DNA from: Nocardioides scoriae
GTDB lineage: Bacteria; Actinomycetota; Actinomycetes; Propionibacteriales; Nocardioidaceae
DNA length: 64,000 bases
NCBI RefSeq assembly: GCF_900104965.1
Contig: NZ_LT629757.1
Coordinates: 806,001 to 870,000, forward strand
Direction of reading: 5' to 3'
Part shown: piece after piece, positions 57,522 through 64,000 of the stretch
How the letters are laid out: every line of letters starts with the position of its first letter
Numbering within the stretch: position 1 is the first letter of the stretch
The notes under the pieces: model-generated
The model's database searches: none
The model's input: the letters and a program-made list of their open reading frames with translations, nothing else
Told to the model about the DNA's origin: nothing
Translations under genes and position numbers: made by a program

Positions 57522-58748
57522 ATGGGCCTGTTGATCGTGCTGGCGGTGCTGCTCGGCTTCGTGGTGCTGATGCTGGCGAAGTCCATCCAGATCGTGCCGC
57601 AGTCGAGGGTGGGGATCGTCGAGCGGCTGGGCAAGTACCAGCGCACCCTCACCGAGGGGCCGAGCCTGATCGTGCCCTTCATCGACAAGGTGCGCTACAA
57701 GATCGACCTGCGCGAGCAGGTGGTGTCCTTCCCGCCCGTCTCGGTCATCACCGAGGACAACCTGTCGGTCGACATCGACACGGTCATCTACTTCACCGTG
57801 ACCGACCCGGTCGCGGCGACGTACGAGATCGTCAACTACATCCAGGGCGTCGAGCAGCTGACCATCACCACCACCCGCAACATCGTCGGTGGCATGGACC
57901 TCGAGGAGACGCTGACCTCGCGCGACCGCATCAACACCAGCCTGTCCGAGGTGCTCGACGACGCCACCGGCCGCTGGGGCATCAAGGTCAAGCGCGTCGA
58001 GATCAAGGCCATCGACCCGCCGGCCTCCATCAAGGACTCGATGGAGAAGCAGATGCGCGCCGACCGCGACAAGCGCGCGGTCATCCTCACCGCCGAGGGT
58101 CAGCGGCAGTCGGCGATCCTCACCGCCGAGGGCAACAAGCAGGCCGCCATCCTCAACGCGGAGGGCGACCGCGAGTCGCGGATCCTGCGGGCGCAGGCCG
58201 AGCGCGAGTCGCAGATCCTCACCGCCCAGGGCGAGGGTCAGGCGATCCAGACCGTCTTCCAGGCCATCCACGACGGCCAGCCCGACCAGTCGCTGCTGGC
58301 CTACCAGTACCTCCAGATGATGCCCAAGATCGCCGAGGGATCGGCCAACAAGGTCTGGGTGGTGCCCTCCGAGATCACCAAGGCGCTCGAGGGGCTCGGA
58401 TCGGCGATGAACCAGGTCAGCGGCATCCCGCAGCACACCGGTGGTCCGCGCACCCGCGTCGACCTGGGGCCGACCGAGGTCAAGGTCCCGGACGTCGCCA
58501 CCTCCAGCGCCGCCCAGGCGGTGCAGGAGGCGATCGCGGCCGCCCAGGAGTCCTCCCCGTCCGCGCGCAGCGCGGCCCGGGCCGAGGGTGCCGCCGGCGC
58601 CGTCGCCGACGGGGCCCCGGAGGCGACCGAGACGGCTGCCGCGGCGGACTCCTCGCTGCCGCCCGCGGAGGACGCCCCCACCGGCGCGCCGGCGGGCCCG
58701 CTCGACGCCGCTGACGGCCCGGAGCCCGAGGCGCCCCCGCGGCAGTGA
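57522..58748 (+). CDS. SPFH/band-7 protein (slipin/paraslipin-like)
   Basis: A 408-residue membrane-anchored protein: N-terminal helix (GLLIVLAVLLGFVVLMLA), SPFH domain (about residues 25-190, VPQSRVGIVERLGKYQRTL), then a coiled region with repeated TAEGQRQSAILTAEG-like units (residues about 185-240), and a Ala/Pro-rich tail. Such proteins scaffold ordered membrane domains. It pairs with NfeD. The ATG at 57522 follows GAGGGGGG. Confidence 0.92.
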   Translation: MGLLIVLAVLLGFVVLMLAKSIQIVPQSRVGIVERLGKYQRTLTEGPSLIVPFIDKVRYKIDLREQVVSFPPVSVITEDNLSVDIDTVIYFTVTDPVAATYEIVNYIQGVEQLTITTTRNIVGGMDLEETLTSRDRINTSLSEVLDDATGRWGIKVKRVEIKAIDPPASIKDSMEKQMRADRDKRAVILTAEGQRQSAILTAEGNKQAAILNAEGDRESRILRAQAERESQILTAQGEGQAIQTVFQAIHDGQPDQSLLAYQYLQMMPKIAEGSANKVWVVPSEITKALEGLGSAMNQVSGIPQHTGGPRTRVDLGPTEVKVPDVATSSAAQAVQEAIAAAQESSPSARSAARAEGAAGAVADGAPEATETAAAADSSLPPAEDAPTGAPAGPLDAADGPEPEAPPRQ

Positions 58749-59545
58749 GCCTGGTCGAGGCGGTCGCCGTCCTGCTCGCGGGGATGGCGGCCGGCACCAT
58801 CAACACGGTGGTGGGGTCGGGGACGTTGATCACGTTCCCGACCCTGCTGGCGTTCGGGGTGCCGCCCGTGACCGCGAACGTCTCCAACACCCTCGGCCTC
58901 GCGCCGGGCTCGCTCTCGGGCGCCATCGGCTACCGCGCCGAGCTGCGCGGGCAGCGCCGCCGGATCCTGGTGCTGGGCACGGCCTCGCTGCTCGGCGGCG
59001 TGGTCGGGGCGCTGCTCCTGCTCTGGCTGCCCTCGGCCGCGTTCGACGCGATCGTGCCGGTGCTGATCCTGCTCGGCTGCGCCCTGGTCCTGCTCGGCCC
59101 GCGGCTGCAGCGCCGCGTCGCCGCGCGTGCGGAGTCGCGGGGCGGGCTGGCCGAGAGCGGCGCCTGGTGGGTGTGGCCCTCGGTGGCCGCCGCCGGGGTG
59201 TACGGCGGCTACTTCGGCGCCGCGCAGGGCGTGCTGCTGATGGCGATCCTCGGCATCGGGGTCGCCGACTCGATGCAGCGCCACAACGCGACCAAGAACG
59301 TGCTCGCGCTGCTGGTCAACGGCATCGCCGCGGTCGTGTTCGTGCTGCTGGCCTTCGTCGACGTGCCGTTCGCCCCCTCGAGCAGCGCCGGCAGCATCGA
59401 CTGGACCATCGCCGGCCTGATCGCCGCCGGCTCGGTCGTCGGCGGCCAGATCGGCGCCAGGGTGGGCCGCCGGCTGCCCCCGGTGGCGCTGCGTGGCGTC
59501 ATCGTGACGGTGGGCCTGGTCGCCGTGGTGGCGTTCCTGGTGTGA
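58745..59545 (+). CDS. TauE/SafE-family sulfite/anion exporter
   Basis: A 266-residue membrane protein of about seven or eight helices. The N-terminal motif AGTINTVVGSGTLITFPTLLAFGVPPVTANVSNT is a close match to the DUF81/TauE repeat (seen as VGSGTLITFPTLL and ANVSNTLGL). The second half has YGGYFGAAQGVLLM. Members move sulfite, sulfonates or related anions; the substrate is uncertain. The GTG overlaps the SPFH stop. A palindromic repeat follows. Confidence 0.9.
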   Translation: MSLVEAVAVLLAGMAAGTINTVVGSGTLITFPTLLAFGVPPVTANVSNTLGLAPGSLSGAIGYRAELRGQRRRILVLGTASLLGGVVGALLLLWLPSAAFDAIVPVLILLGCALVLLGPRLQRRVAARAESRGGLAESGAWWVWPSVAAAGVYGGYFGAAQGVLLMAILGIGVADSMQRHNATKNVLALLVNGIAAVVFVLLAFVDVPFAPSSSAGSIDWTIAGLIAAGSVVGGQIGARVGRRLPPVALRGVIVTVGLVAVVAFLV

Positions 59546-59560
59546 GGGGCCGGGCGTTGG

Positions 59561-59650
59561 GGAGGTTTCCCCGGTCGGCCGGGGAAACTGCCCGCGGAGT
59601 CCGACAAGTCGGTCACGCGCGGGCAGTTTCCACCCTCCGCTCAGCCCGAT
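59561..59650. repeat. Palindromic intergenic repeat, copy B
   Basis: Same layout as the element at 42691: GTTTCCCCGG-TCGG-CCGGGGAAAC (59565-59588), GCCCGCGG, a 22-nt spacer holding CCGAC-AA-GTCGG, then CGGGCAGTTTC (59620-59630). It begins about 15 nt after the TauE stop. Confidence 0.85.
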
Positions 59651-59737
59651 TCGTCCCCGACGCCACCGGAGCGACCGGACCAGCGACGACGGCCGGCTGG
59701 CACGTCGCGGGCCCGGCACGCCGCGACCCCCGTACGC

Positions 59738-59773
59738 CGACGCCCCCGCCCGCAGCAGCGGACGGGGGCGTCG
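59738..59773 (-). terminator. Hairpin terminator after katA
   Basis: Arms of 14 nt (CGACGCCCCCGCCC and GGACGGGGGCGTCG, one mismatch) around an 8-nt loop, 17 nt past the catalase stop. No T-tract, as is usual in high-GC actinobacteria. Flanked by CGTACGCCG copies. Confidence 0.6.
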
Positions 59774-59790
59774 TACGCCGGAGGAGCTGG

Positions 59791-61338
59791 TCAGCTCGCG
59801 GTGGCGTGGCTCTTGCTCGACTCGACGATGACGCCCTGGCGGTCGGTGGGACCGGGGGCCGGGGCCTTCTCGTCGTGGCCGGCGTGCACGGCCTCCTCAA
59901 TGCGCTTGCCGATCTCGGCGTCGACGTTCTTCCAGTACTCGAAGACGCGGGGGAGCGTCTCGGGCTTGACGCCGCCGAGGATGTGTCCGGCGACGTTGCC
60001 GACGAAGCGCTCGCGCTGCTCGTCGTCCCAGACCTCGCGGACCAGGGTGCCGGCCTGGCCGAAGTCGTCGTCCTCGGCGCGCAGCGTGTAGGCCTCGCGG
60101 ACCATCGCGCCGTCGACCTCCCAGCCGTCCTCGGCGACCCCGGTCTCGTCGGAGTAGCCGCGCCCGTAGGAGTTGGGCGCGTAGACGGGCTGGTCACCCG
60201 AGTGCTGGTAGGCCATCGGACCGTCGAAGGTGTAGGTGTTGTGGTCCTTCACCCGGTTCTGGTTGACCGGCAGCTGGTGGTAGTTGGGGCCGATGCGGTA
60301 GCGGTGGGTGTCGGCGTATGCGAAGACCCGACCCTGGAGCATCTTGTCGGGGCTGAAGCCGATGCCCGGCACGATCGCGCTGGGCTCGAAGGCCGCCTGC
60401 TCGATCTGGGCGAAGAAGTTGTCGGGGTTCTTGTTCAGCGTCATCGTGCCGACCTTGATCAGCGGGTAGTCCGCGTGCGACCAGGTCTTGGTCAGGTCGA
60501 AGGGGTTGAAGCGGTAGGTCTTGGCGTCCTCGTAGGGCATCACCTGCACGTTGAGCGTCCAGGAGGGGAAGTCGCCGTTCTCGATGGCCTCGGAGAGGTC
60601 GCGACGGTGGAAGTCGGAGTCCTCGCCGGCGATCGTGTTGGCCGCCTCCTGCGTCAGGTTCTTCACGCCCTGGTCGGAGTGGAAGTGGAACTTCACCCAC
60701 GACTTCTCGCCCGCGGCGTTGATCCACATGTAGGTGTGCGAGCCGTAGCCGTTCATCTCGCGCCACGAGGCCGGGATGCCGCGGTCGCCCATCAGGTAGG
60801 TCACCTGGTGCGCGGACTCGGGGTTGTGGGTCCAGAAGTCCCACTGCATGTCGTTGTCGCGCAGGCCGGTGCCGCCGCGACGCTTCTGCGAGCGGATGAA
60901 GTGGGGGAACTTCATGGTGTCGCGGACGAAGAACACCGGGGTGTTGTTGCCGACCAGGTCCCAGTTGCCCTCGGTCGTGTAGAACTTCAGCGAGAAGCCC
61001 CGGGGGTCGCGCCAGGTGTCGGGCGAGCCCTGCTCGCCGGCCACGGTGGAGAACCGCGCGAGCATGTCGGTGGTCACGCCGGGCTGGAACAGCGCCGCCT
61101 TGGTGTACGCCGAGACGTCCTCGGTCGTCTCGAAGACGCCGAACGCCCCGGACCCCTTGGCGTGCACGTTGCGCTCGGGGACGCGCTCGCGGTTGAAGTG
61201 CGCCATCTGGTTGATGAAGTGGTGGTCGTTGAGCAGGATCGGGCCGGTGTCGCCGACGGTCAGCGAGTTGCGCTCGCTGGGGGCCGGGGCTCCGGACTCG
61301 GTCGTCGAGCCGCCCTGCGGCCGCGTCAGGTCACTCAT
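59791..61338 (-). CDS. katA: Monofunctional haem catalase
   Basis: Breaks down hydrogen peroxide. The 515-residue length places it in the small-subunit class. The distal His is in [16 protein letters not shown], with Asn in [12 protein letters not shown] downstream; the proximal Tyr ligand is in [13 protein letters not shown]. KatA proteins with this layout often have NADPH. ATG 61338 has GAGAGGA about 8 nt upstream. A 45-residue upstream extension in frame is rejected. Confidence 0.95.
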   Translation of the reverse strand: MSDLTRPQGGSTTESGAPAPSERNSLTVGDTGPILLNDHHFINQMAHFNRERVPERNVHAKGSGAFGVFETTEDVSAYTKAALFQPGVTTDMLARFSTVAGEQGSPDTWRDPRGFSLKFYTTEGNWDLVGNNTPVFFVRDTMKFPHFIRSQKRRGGTGLRDNDMQWDFWTHNPESAHQVTYLMGDRGIPASWREMNGYGSHTYMWINAAGEKSWVKFHFHSDQGVKNLTQEAANTIAGEDSDFHRRDLSEAIENGDFPSWTLNVQVMPYEDAKTYRFNPFDLTKTWSHADYPLIKVGTMTLNKNPDNFFAQIEQAAFEPSAIVPGIGFSPDKMLQGRVFAYADTHRYRIGPNYHQLPVNQNRVKDHNTYTFDGPMAYQHSGDQPVYAPNSYGRGYSDETGVAEDGWEVDGAMVREAYTLRAEDDDFGQAGTLVREVWDDEQRERFVGNVAGHILGGVKPETLPRVFEYWKNVDAEIGKRIEEAVHAGHDEKAPAPGPTDRQGVIVESSKSHATAS

Positions 61339-61444
61339 GGGGTTGTCCTCTCGTCGTGGGGGTGCCCCGGACGCGTACCCGAAGCGCCGTCGCCGAACCG
61401 CAGCCGCAGGGGTCGTCTGGGGCTCTTCTTCGCCGACCGGGCGG

Positions 61445-61459
61445 CCCGACGCCGTCGGG
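61445..61459. promoter_or_regulatory. Palindrome between katA and cysG
   Basis: CCCGACG-C-CGTCGGG, perfect 7-nt arms, in the 193-nt divergent gap. Possible operator for either gene. Confidence 0.3.
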
Positions 61460-61519
61460 ACCCGCGGCCGCAACCCGGTCCGGGGGGTGGCGGGTGCCGG
61501 GGCGAACCCCGCGACGCCT

Positions 61520-61525
61520 CACAAT
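61520..61525 (+). promoter_or_regulatory. -10 hexamer of the siroheme synthase gene (leaderless)
   Basis: CACAAT, then 6 nt, then GTG at 61532. It lacks the leading T, so it is weaker than the others. Confidence 0.4.
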
Positions 61526-61531
61526 GGACCC

Positions 61532-62824
61532 GTGAACGGCTCCGTCCTCCCGCACCGGGACCCGATCCCCGACCCGCCGACCTACCCCGTGGGCCTGCGC
61601 CTGGCGGGCCGTCGGGTGCTGGTCGTGGGCGGTGGCAACGTGGCCCAGCGCCGGGTCCCGACGCTGATCGCGGCCGGCGCCGACGTCCACCTGGTCTCGC
61701 CCGAGGTGACGCCGAGCATCGAGGGCCTCGTGGGCTCGGGGGAGATCACCTGGGCCGAGCGCGGCTTCGCCGACGACGACCTGGCGGGCGCGTGGTACGT
61801 CATGGCGGCCACCGACGACCCCGAGGTCAACGCCCGGGTCGCCGCGCTGTGCGAGGACCAGCGCCTGTTCTGCGTGCGGGCCGACGACGCGGGGGAGTCC
61901 AGCGCCTTCACCCCGGCCGTCGGCACCCACGACGGCGACATGGTCGCGGTGCTCGCGGCCACCGCCGCCGACCGCGACCCCCGCCACCACGCGGCGCTGC
62001 GCGACGAGATCGTCACGGCGCTGCGCGACGGCGTCGTCACCGCCGAGCAGCGGCGCGAGCGCGTGCCCGGCGTCGTCCTGGTCGGCGGCGGCCCCGGCGA
62101 TCCCGAGCTGGTCACCATCGCGGGCCGCAAGGCGCTGATGGACGCCGACGTGGTGGTCGCCGACCGGCTCGCGCCCCGCGAGCTGCTCGCCGAGCTGCCC
62201 GCCAGCACCCGGCTCGTCGACGTGGCCAAGCTGCCGCGCGGCCGCTCGGCGCTGCAGGAGGAGATCAACCGCGTCATCGTCGAGGAGGCGCTCGCCGGCC
62301 ACCGGGTCGCACGCTTCAAGGGCGGCGACAACTTCGTCTTCGGCCGCGGCTACGAGGAGATCCAGGCCTGCCAGGCGGCGGGCGTGCCGGTCACCGTCAT
62401 CCCGGGCATCAGCAGCCCCATCGCCGTCCCGGCCATCGCCGGGATCCCGGTCACCCACCGCGGCGTCACCCACGAGTTCACGGTCGTCAGCGGTCACCTG
62501 CCGCCCGGGCACCCCGAGTCGCTCGTCGAGTGGCCGGCCCTGGCCCGGATGCAGGGCACCGTGGTGCTGATGATGGCCGTCGAGAACGCCCCCCACATCG
62601 CCGCCGCCCTGCTCGAGGGCGGTCGCGACGCCGCGACGCCCGTCGGCGTGGTCTGCGACGGCTCGATGCCGACCGAGCGCACCGTGCTCACCACCCTCGG
62701 GGAGCTGGCCGACGCGCTCGTGCGCGAGCAGGTCCGACCGCCGGCCATCATCGTGGTGGGCCAGGTCGTCGCGGTGGCGCACCCCGAGCGGTACGCCGCG
62801 CGCGCCGCCGCCGCGGACCGCTGA
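61532..62824 (+). CDS. cysG: Siroheme synthase (precorrin-2 dehydrogenase fused to uroporphyrinogen-III methyltransferase)
   Basis: Two-domain enzyme of 430 residues making siroheme for sulfite and nitrite reductases. N-terminal NAD-dependent dehydrogenase and ferrochelatase part (residues about 10-165; RRVLVVGGGNVAQRRVPTL). C-terminal SAM-dependent methyltransferase (SUMT), from about residue 185: LVGGGPGDPELVTIAG, VVADRLAP, FKGGDNFVFGRG, and GISSPIAVPAIAGIPVTHRG. GTG 61532 is the chosen start. An rRNA methyltransferase follows after 1 nt. Confidence 0.93.
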   Translation: MNGSVLPHRDPIPDPPTYPVGLRLAGRRVLVVGGGNVAQRRVPTLIAAGADVHLVSPEVTPSIEGLVGSGEITWAERGFADDDLAGAWYVMAATDDPEVNARVAALCEDQRLFCVRADDAGESSAFTPAVGTHDGDMVAVLAATAADRDPRHHAALRDEIVTALRDGVVTAEQRRERVPGVVLVGGGPGDPELVTIAGRKALMDADVVVADRLAPRELLAELPASTRLVDVAKLPRGRSALQEEINRVIVEEALAGHRVARFKGGDNFVFGRGYEEIQACQAAGVPVTVIPGISSPIAVPAIAGIPVTHRGVTHEFTVVSGHLPPGHPESLVEWPALARMQGTVVLMMAVENAPHIAAALLEGGRDAATPVGVVCDGSMPTERTVLTTLGELADALVREQVRPPAIIVVGQVVAVAHPERYAARAAAADR

Positions 62825-62825
62825 C

Positions 62826-63629
62826 GTGGCCCGGCTCGTCGAGGTCGACGACGCGGCAGACCCGCGGCTGGGCGACTACCGCGACCTGCGCGACGTGCAG
62901 CTGCGCCAGTCCCTCGAGGCCGAGCACGGGCTGTTCCTGGCCGAGGGGGAGAAGGTCGTGCGGCGCGCCGTCGAGGGCGGCTACGCCCCGCGCTCCTTCC
63001 TGATGGCGCCGCGCTGGCTCGACGGGCTGGCCGACGTGCTGGCGACCACCGACGCCCCCTGCTTCGTGGTCAGCGAGCAGCTCGCCGAGGAGGTGACCGG
63101 CTTCCACGTGCACCGCGGCGCGCTGGCCTCGCTCCACCGCCGCCCGCTGCCTCCGGTCGACGAGGTGCTGGCGGGCGCCCGGACCGTCGTCGTGCTCGAG
63201 GACATCGTCGACCACACCAACGTGGGCGCGGTGCTGCGCAGCGCCGCGGCGCTCGGGGTCGACGCGGTGCTGCTGGCGCCCCGGTGCGCCGACCCGCTCT
63301 ACCGCCGCGCCGTCAAGGTCGCCATGGGTGCGGTCTTCGCGGTGCCGTGGACCCGCCTGCCCGACTGGTACGACGCGCTGCCGCGCCTCTCCGAGACCGG
63401 CTTCACCACGGTCGCGCTCACCCTGTCCGACGACGCCGTCGAGCTGGAGGCGGCCGTGGCCGGCCTCGACCGGGTCGCGCTGGTGCTGGGGTCCGAGGGC
63501 CACGGCCTCTCGCCGCGCTGGGAGCAGGCGGCCGACCGGCGGGCCGTCGTCCCGATGCGCGCGGGCGTGGACTCGCTCAACGTCGCGGCCGCCGCGGCCG
63601 TCGCCTGCTACGTCACCGCGCGGCGCTGA
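62826..63629 (+). CDS. TrmH/SpoU-family RNA 2'-O-methyltransferase
   Basis: A 267-residue RNA methyltransferase with a knotted fold. N-terminal substrate-binding region (EHGLFLAEGEKVVRRAVEGGY) and C-terminal SpoU domain: motif 1 HTNVGAVLRSAAALG, motif 2 LVLGSEGHGLSPRWEQAADRRAVVPM, motif 3 DSLNVAAAAAVACY. Target (rRNA or tRNA) cannot be told. The GTG starts 1 nt after the cysG stop. It converges with the next gene, with 1 nt between stops. Confidence 0.92.
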   Translation: MARLVEVDDAADPRLGDYRDLRDVQLRQSLEAEHGLFLAEGEKVVRRAVEGGYAPRSFLMAPRWLDGLADVLATTDAPCFVVSEQLAEEVTGFHVHRGALASLHRRPLPPVDEVLAGARTVVVLEDIVDHTNVGAVLRSAAALGVDAVLLAPRCADPLYRRAVKVAMGAVFAVPWTRLPDWYDALPRLSETGFTTVALTLSDDAVELEAAVAGLDRVALVLGSEGHGLSPRWEQAADRRAVVPMRAGVDSLNVAAAAAVACYVTARR

Positions 63630-63630
63630 G

Positions 63631-64000
63631 TCACCGGGCCAGGCCGGAGCCGAGCGCGACGAGCTCCTCGAGCGAGGCGTTGCCGCCGCTGACCACCACC
63701 CCGCTGACGGCCGGGGCGGCGGGCAGGGACAGCAGCGCGGCCAGCGAGGCGGCGCCGGCGCCCTCGGCCAGGGTGTGGGCGTCGGTGGCGAGCACCCGCG
63801 CGGCGGCGTCGACGTCGTCGTCGTCGACCAGCAGGAAGTCGTCGAGACCGGCGGCCAGCACCGACTGCGGCAGCGCGTAGCCCGCGCAGGTCGCGAGCCC
63901 GGCGATCCGGGTCCGGCAGGGCGCGGAGGCGAGGGTGCCGCTGCGCCAGGAGTCGTGGGCCGCCCGCGCGGCCGACGACTGGACGCCGACCACCCGGCAG
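63631..64000 (-). CDS. PLP-dependent threonine/serine dehydratase-like enzyme, C-terminal part
   Basis: The 3' end of a gene starting beyond the window. About 122 residues are visible: RVVGVQSSAARAA, LPQSVLAAGLDDFLLVDDDDVDAAARVLATDAHTLAEGAGAASLAALLSL, and VVVSGGNASLEELVALG. That last stretch and the AEGAGAASLAAL helix match the C-terminal end of the type II PLP fold of threonine ammonia-lyases. The PLP lysine is outside. Cofactor binding cannot be checked. Confidence 0.75.
   Translation of the reverse strand, partial: CRVVGVQSSAARAAHDSWRSGTLASAPCRTRIAGLATCAGYALPQSVLAAGLDDFLLVDDDDVDAAARVLATDAHTLAEGAGAASLAALLSLPAAPAVSGVVVSGGNASLEELVALGSGLAR

Noticed and set aside
59738-59773. 32-bp repeat family member near katA
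   Set aside because: CGTACG and GTCG occur, but the core GATCGCCCG is missing; it is better explained as the katA terminator.
61339-61473. 45-residue N-terminal extension of catalase
   Set aside because: No ribosome binding site or family match; ATG 61338 has GAGAGGA and gives the normal catalase N-terminus.

Overview
This window comes from a very high-GC actinobacterial chromosome, most likely a member of the Nocardioidaceae (Nocardioides or a close relative). Support comes from the genes whiA, rbpA, opcA and sufR, the uvrC-rapZ-yvcK-whiA-gap-pgk-tpiA-secG-rbpA order, frequent GTG starts, and stops overlapping starts (ATGA/GTGA). No rRNA, tRNA, prophage, insertion sequence or CRISPR array was seen. 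The genus is inferred from gene content and style, not from a marker gene.

Layout. 1-8.9 kb: a universal stress protein end, then uvrC, rapZ, yvcK, whiA, and the lower-glycolysis block gap-pgk-tpiA with secG and rbpA. 8.95-10.35 kb: an orphan gene joining an AbiEi-type winged helix to a DUF559-type nuclease domain, bracketed by two inverted arrays of a 32-bp repeat. 10.3-18.5 kb (minus strand): one pentose-phosphate operon, tkt-tal-pgi-zwf-opcA-pgl. 18.6-23.5 kb: haem o and haem a synthases (ctaB, ctaA), an ABC exporter and a DinB-fold protein. 23.6-30.4 kb: the suf operon sufR-sufB-sufD-Rieske-sufC-sufS-sufU-DUF59. 30.4-38.2 kb: a mixed stretch with dienelactone hydrolase, a VLRF1-type release-factor homologue, an amino-acid permease, a kinase-fold protein, lipoproteins, an ABC remnant, bioY and a zinc metalloprotease. 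38.2-46 kb: an ABC-F ATPase, enoyl-CoA hydratase, ABC exporter, an SDR, SURF1 and moaA. 46.1-53.5 kb: dodecin, a CphA-like Mur ligase without an ATP-grasp domain, a NYN-domain protein, cyanophycin synthetase and cyanophycinase. 53.5-64 kb: a SixA-like phosphatase, serB, an ABC ATPase, NfeD plus SPFH protein, a TauE permease, catalase, siroheme synthase, an rRNA methyltransferase and the end of a PLP dehydratase.

How the genes connect. The glycolysis and pentose-phosphate blocks supply triose phosphates, pentoses and NADPH. ctaA, ctaB and SURF1 all serve haem-copper cytochrome oxidase assembly. The suf operon makes Fe-S clusters used by, for example, MoaA and the Rieske-type ferredoxin. The cyanophycin genes point to storage and recycling of an Asp/Arg polymer.

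Two features run through the window. First, many genes have a TANNNT hexamer ending 6 or 7 nt before the start codon, the sign of leaderless transcription. Second, there are intergenic palindromic repeats of at least two families: the 32-bp arrays around the nuclease gene, and a roughly 90-bp hairpin element present at 42.7 and 59.6 kb.
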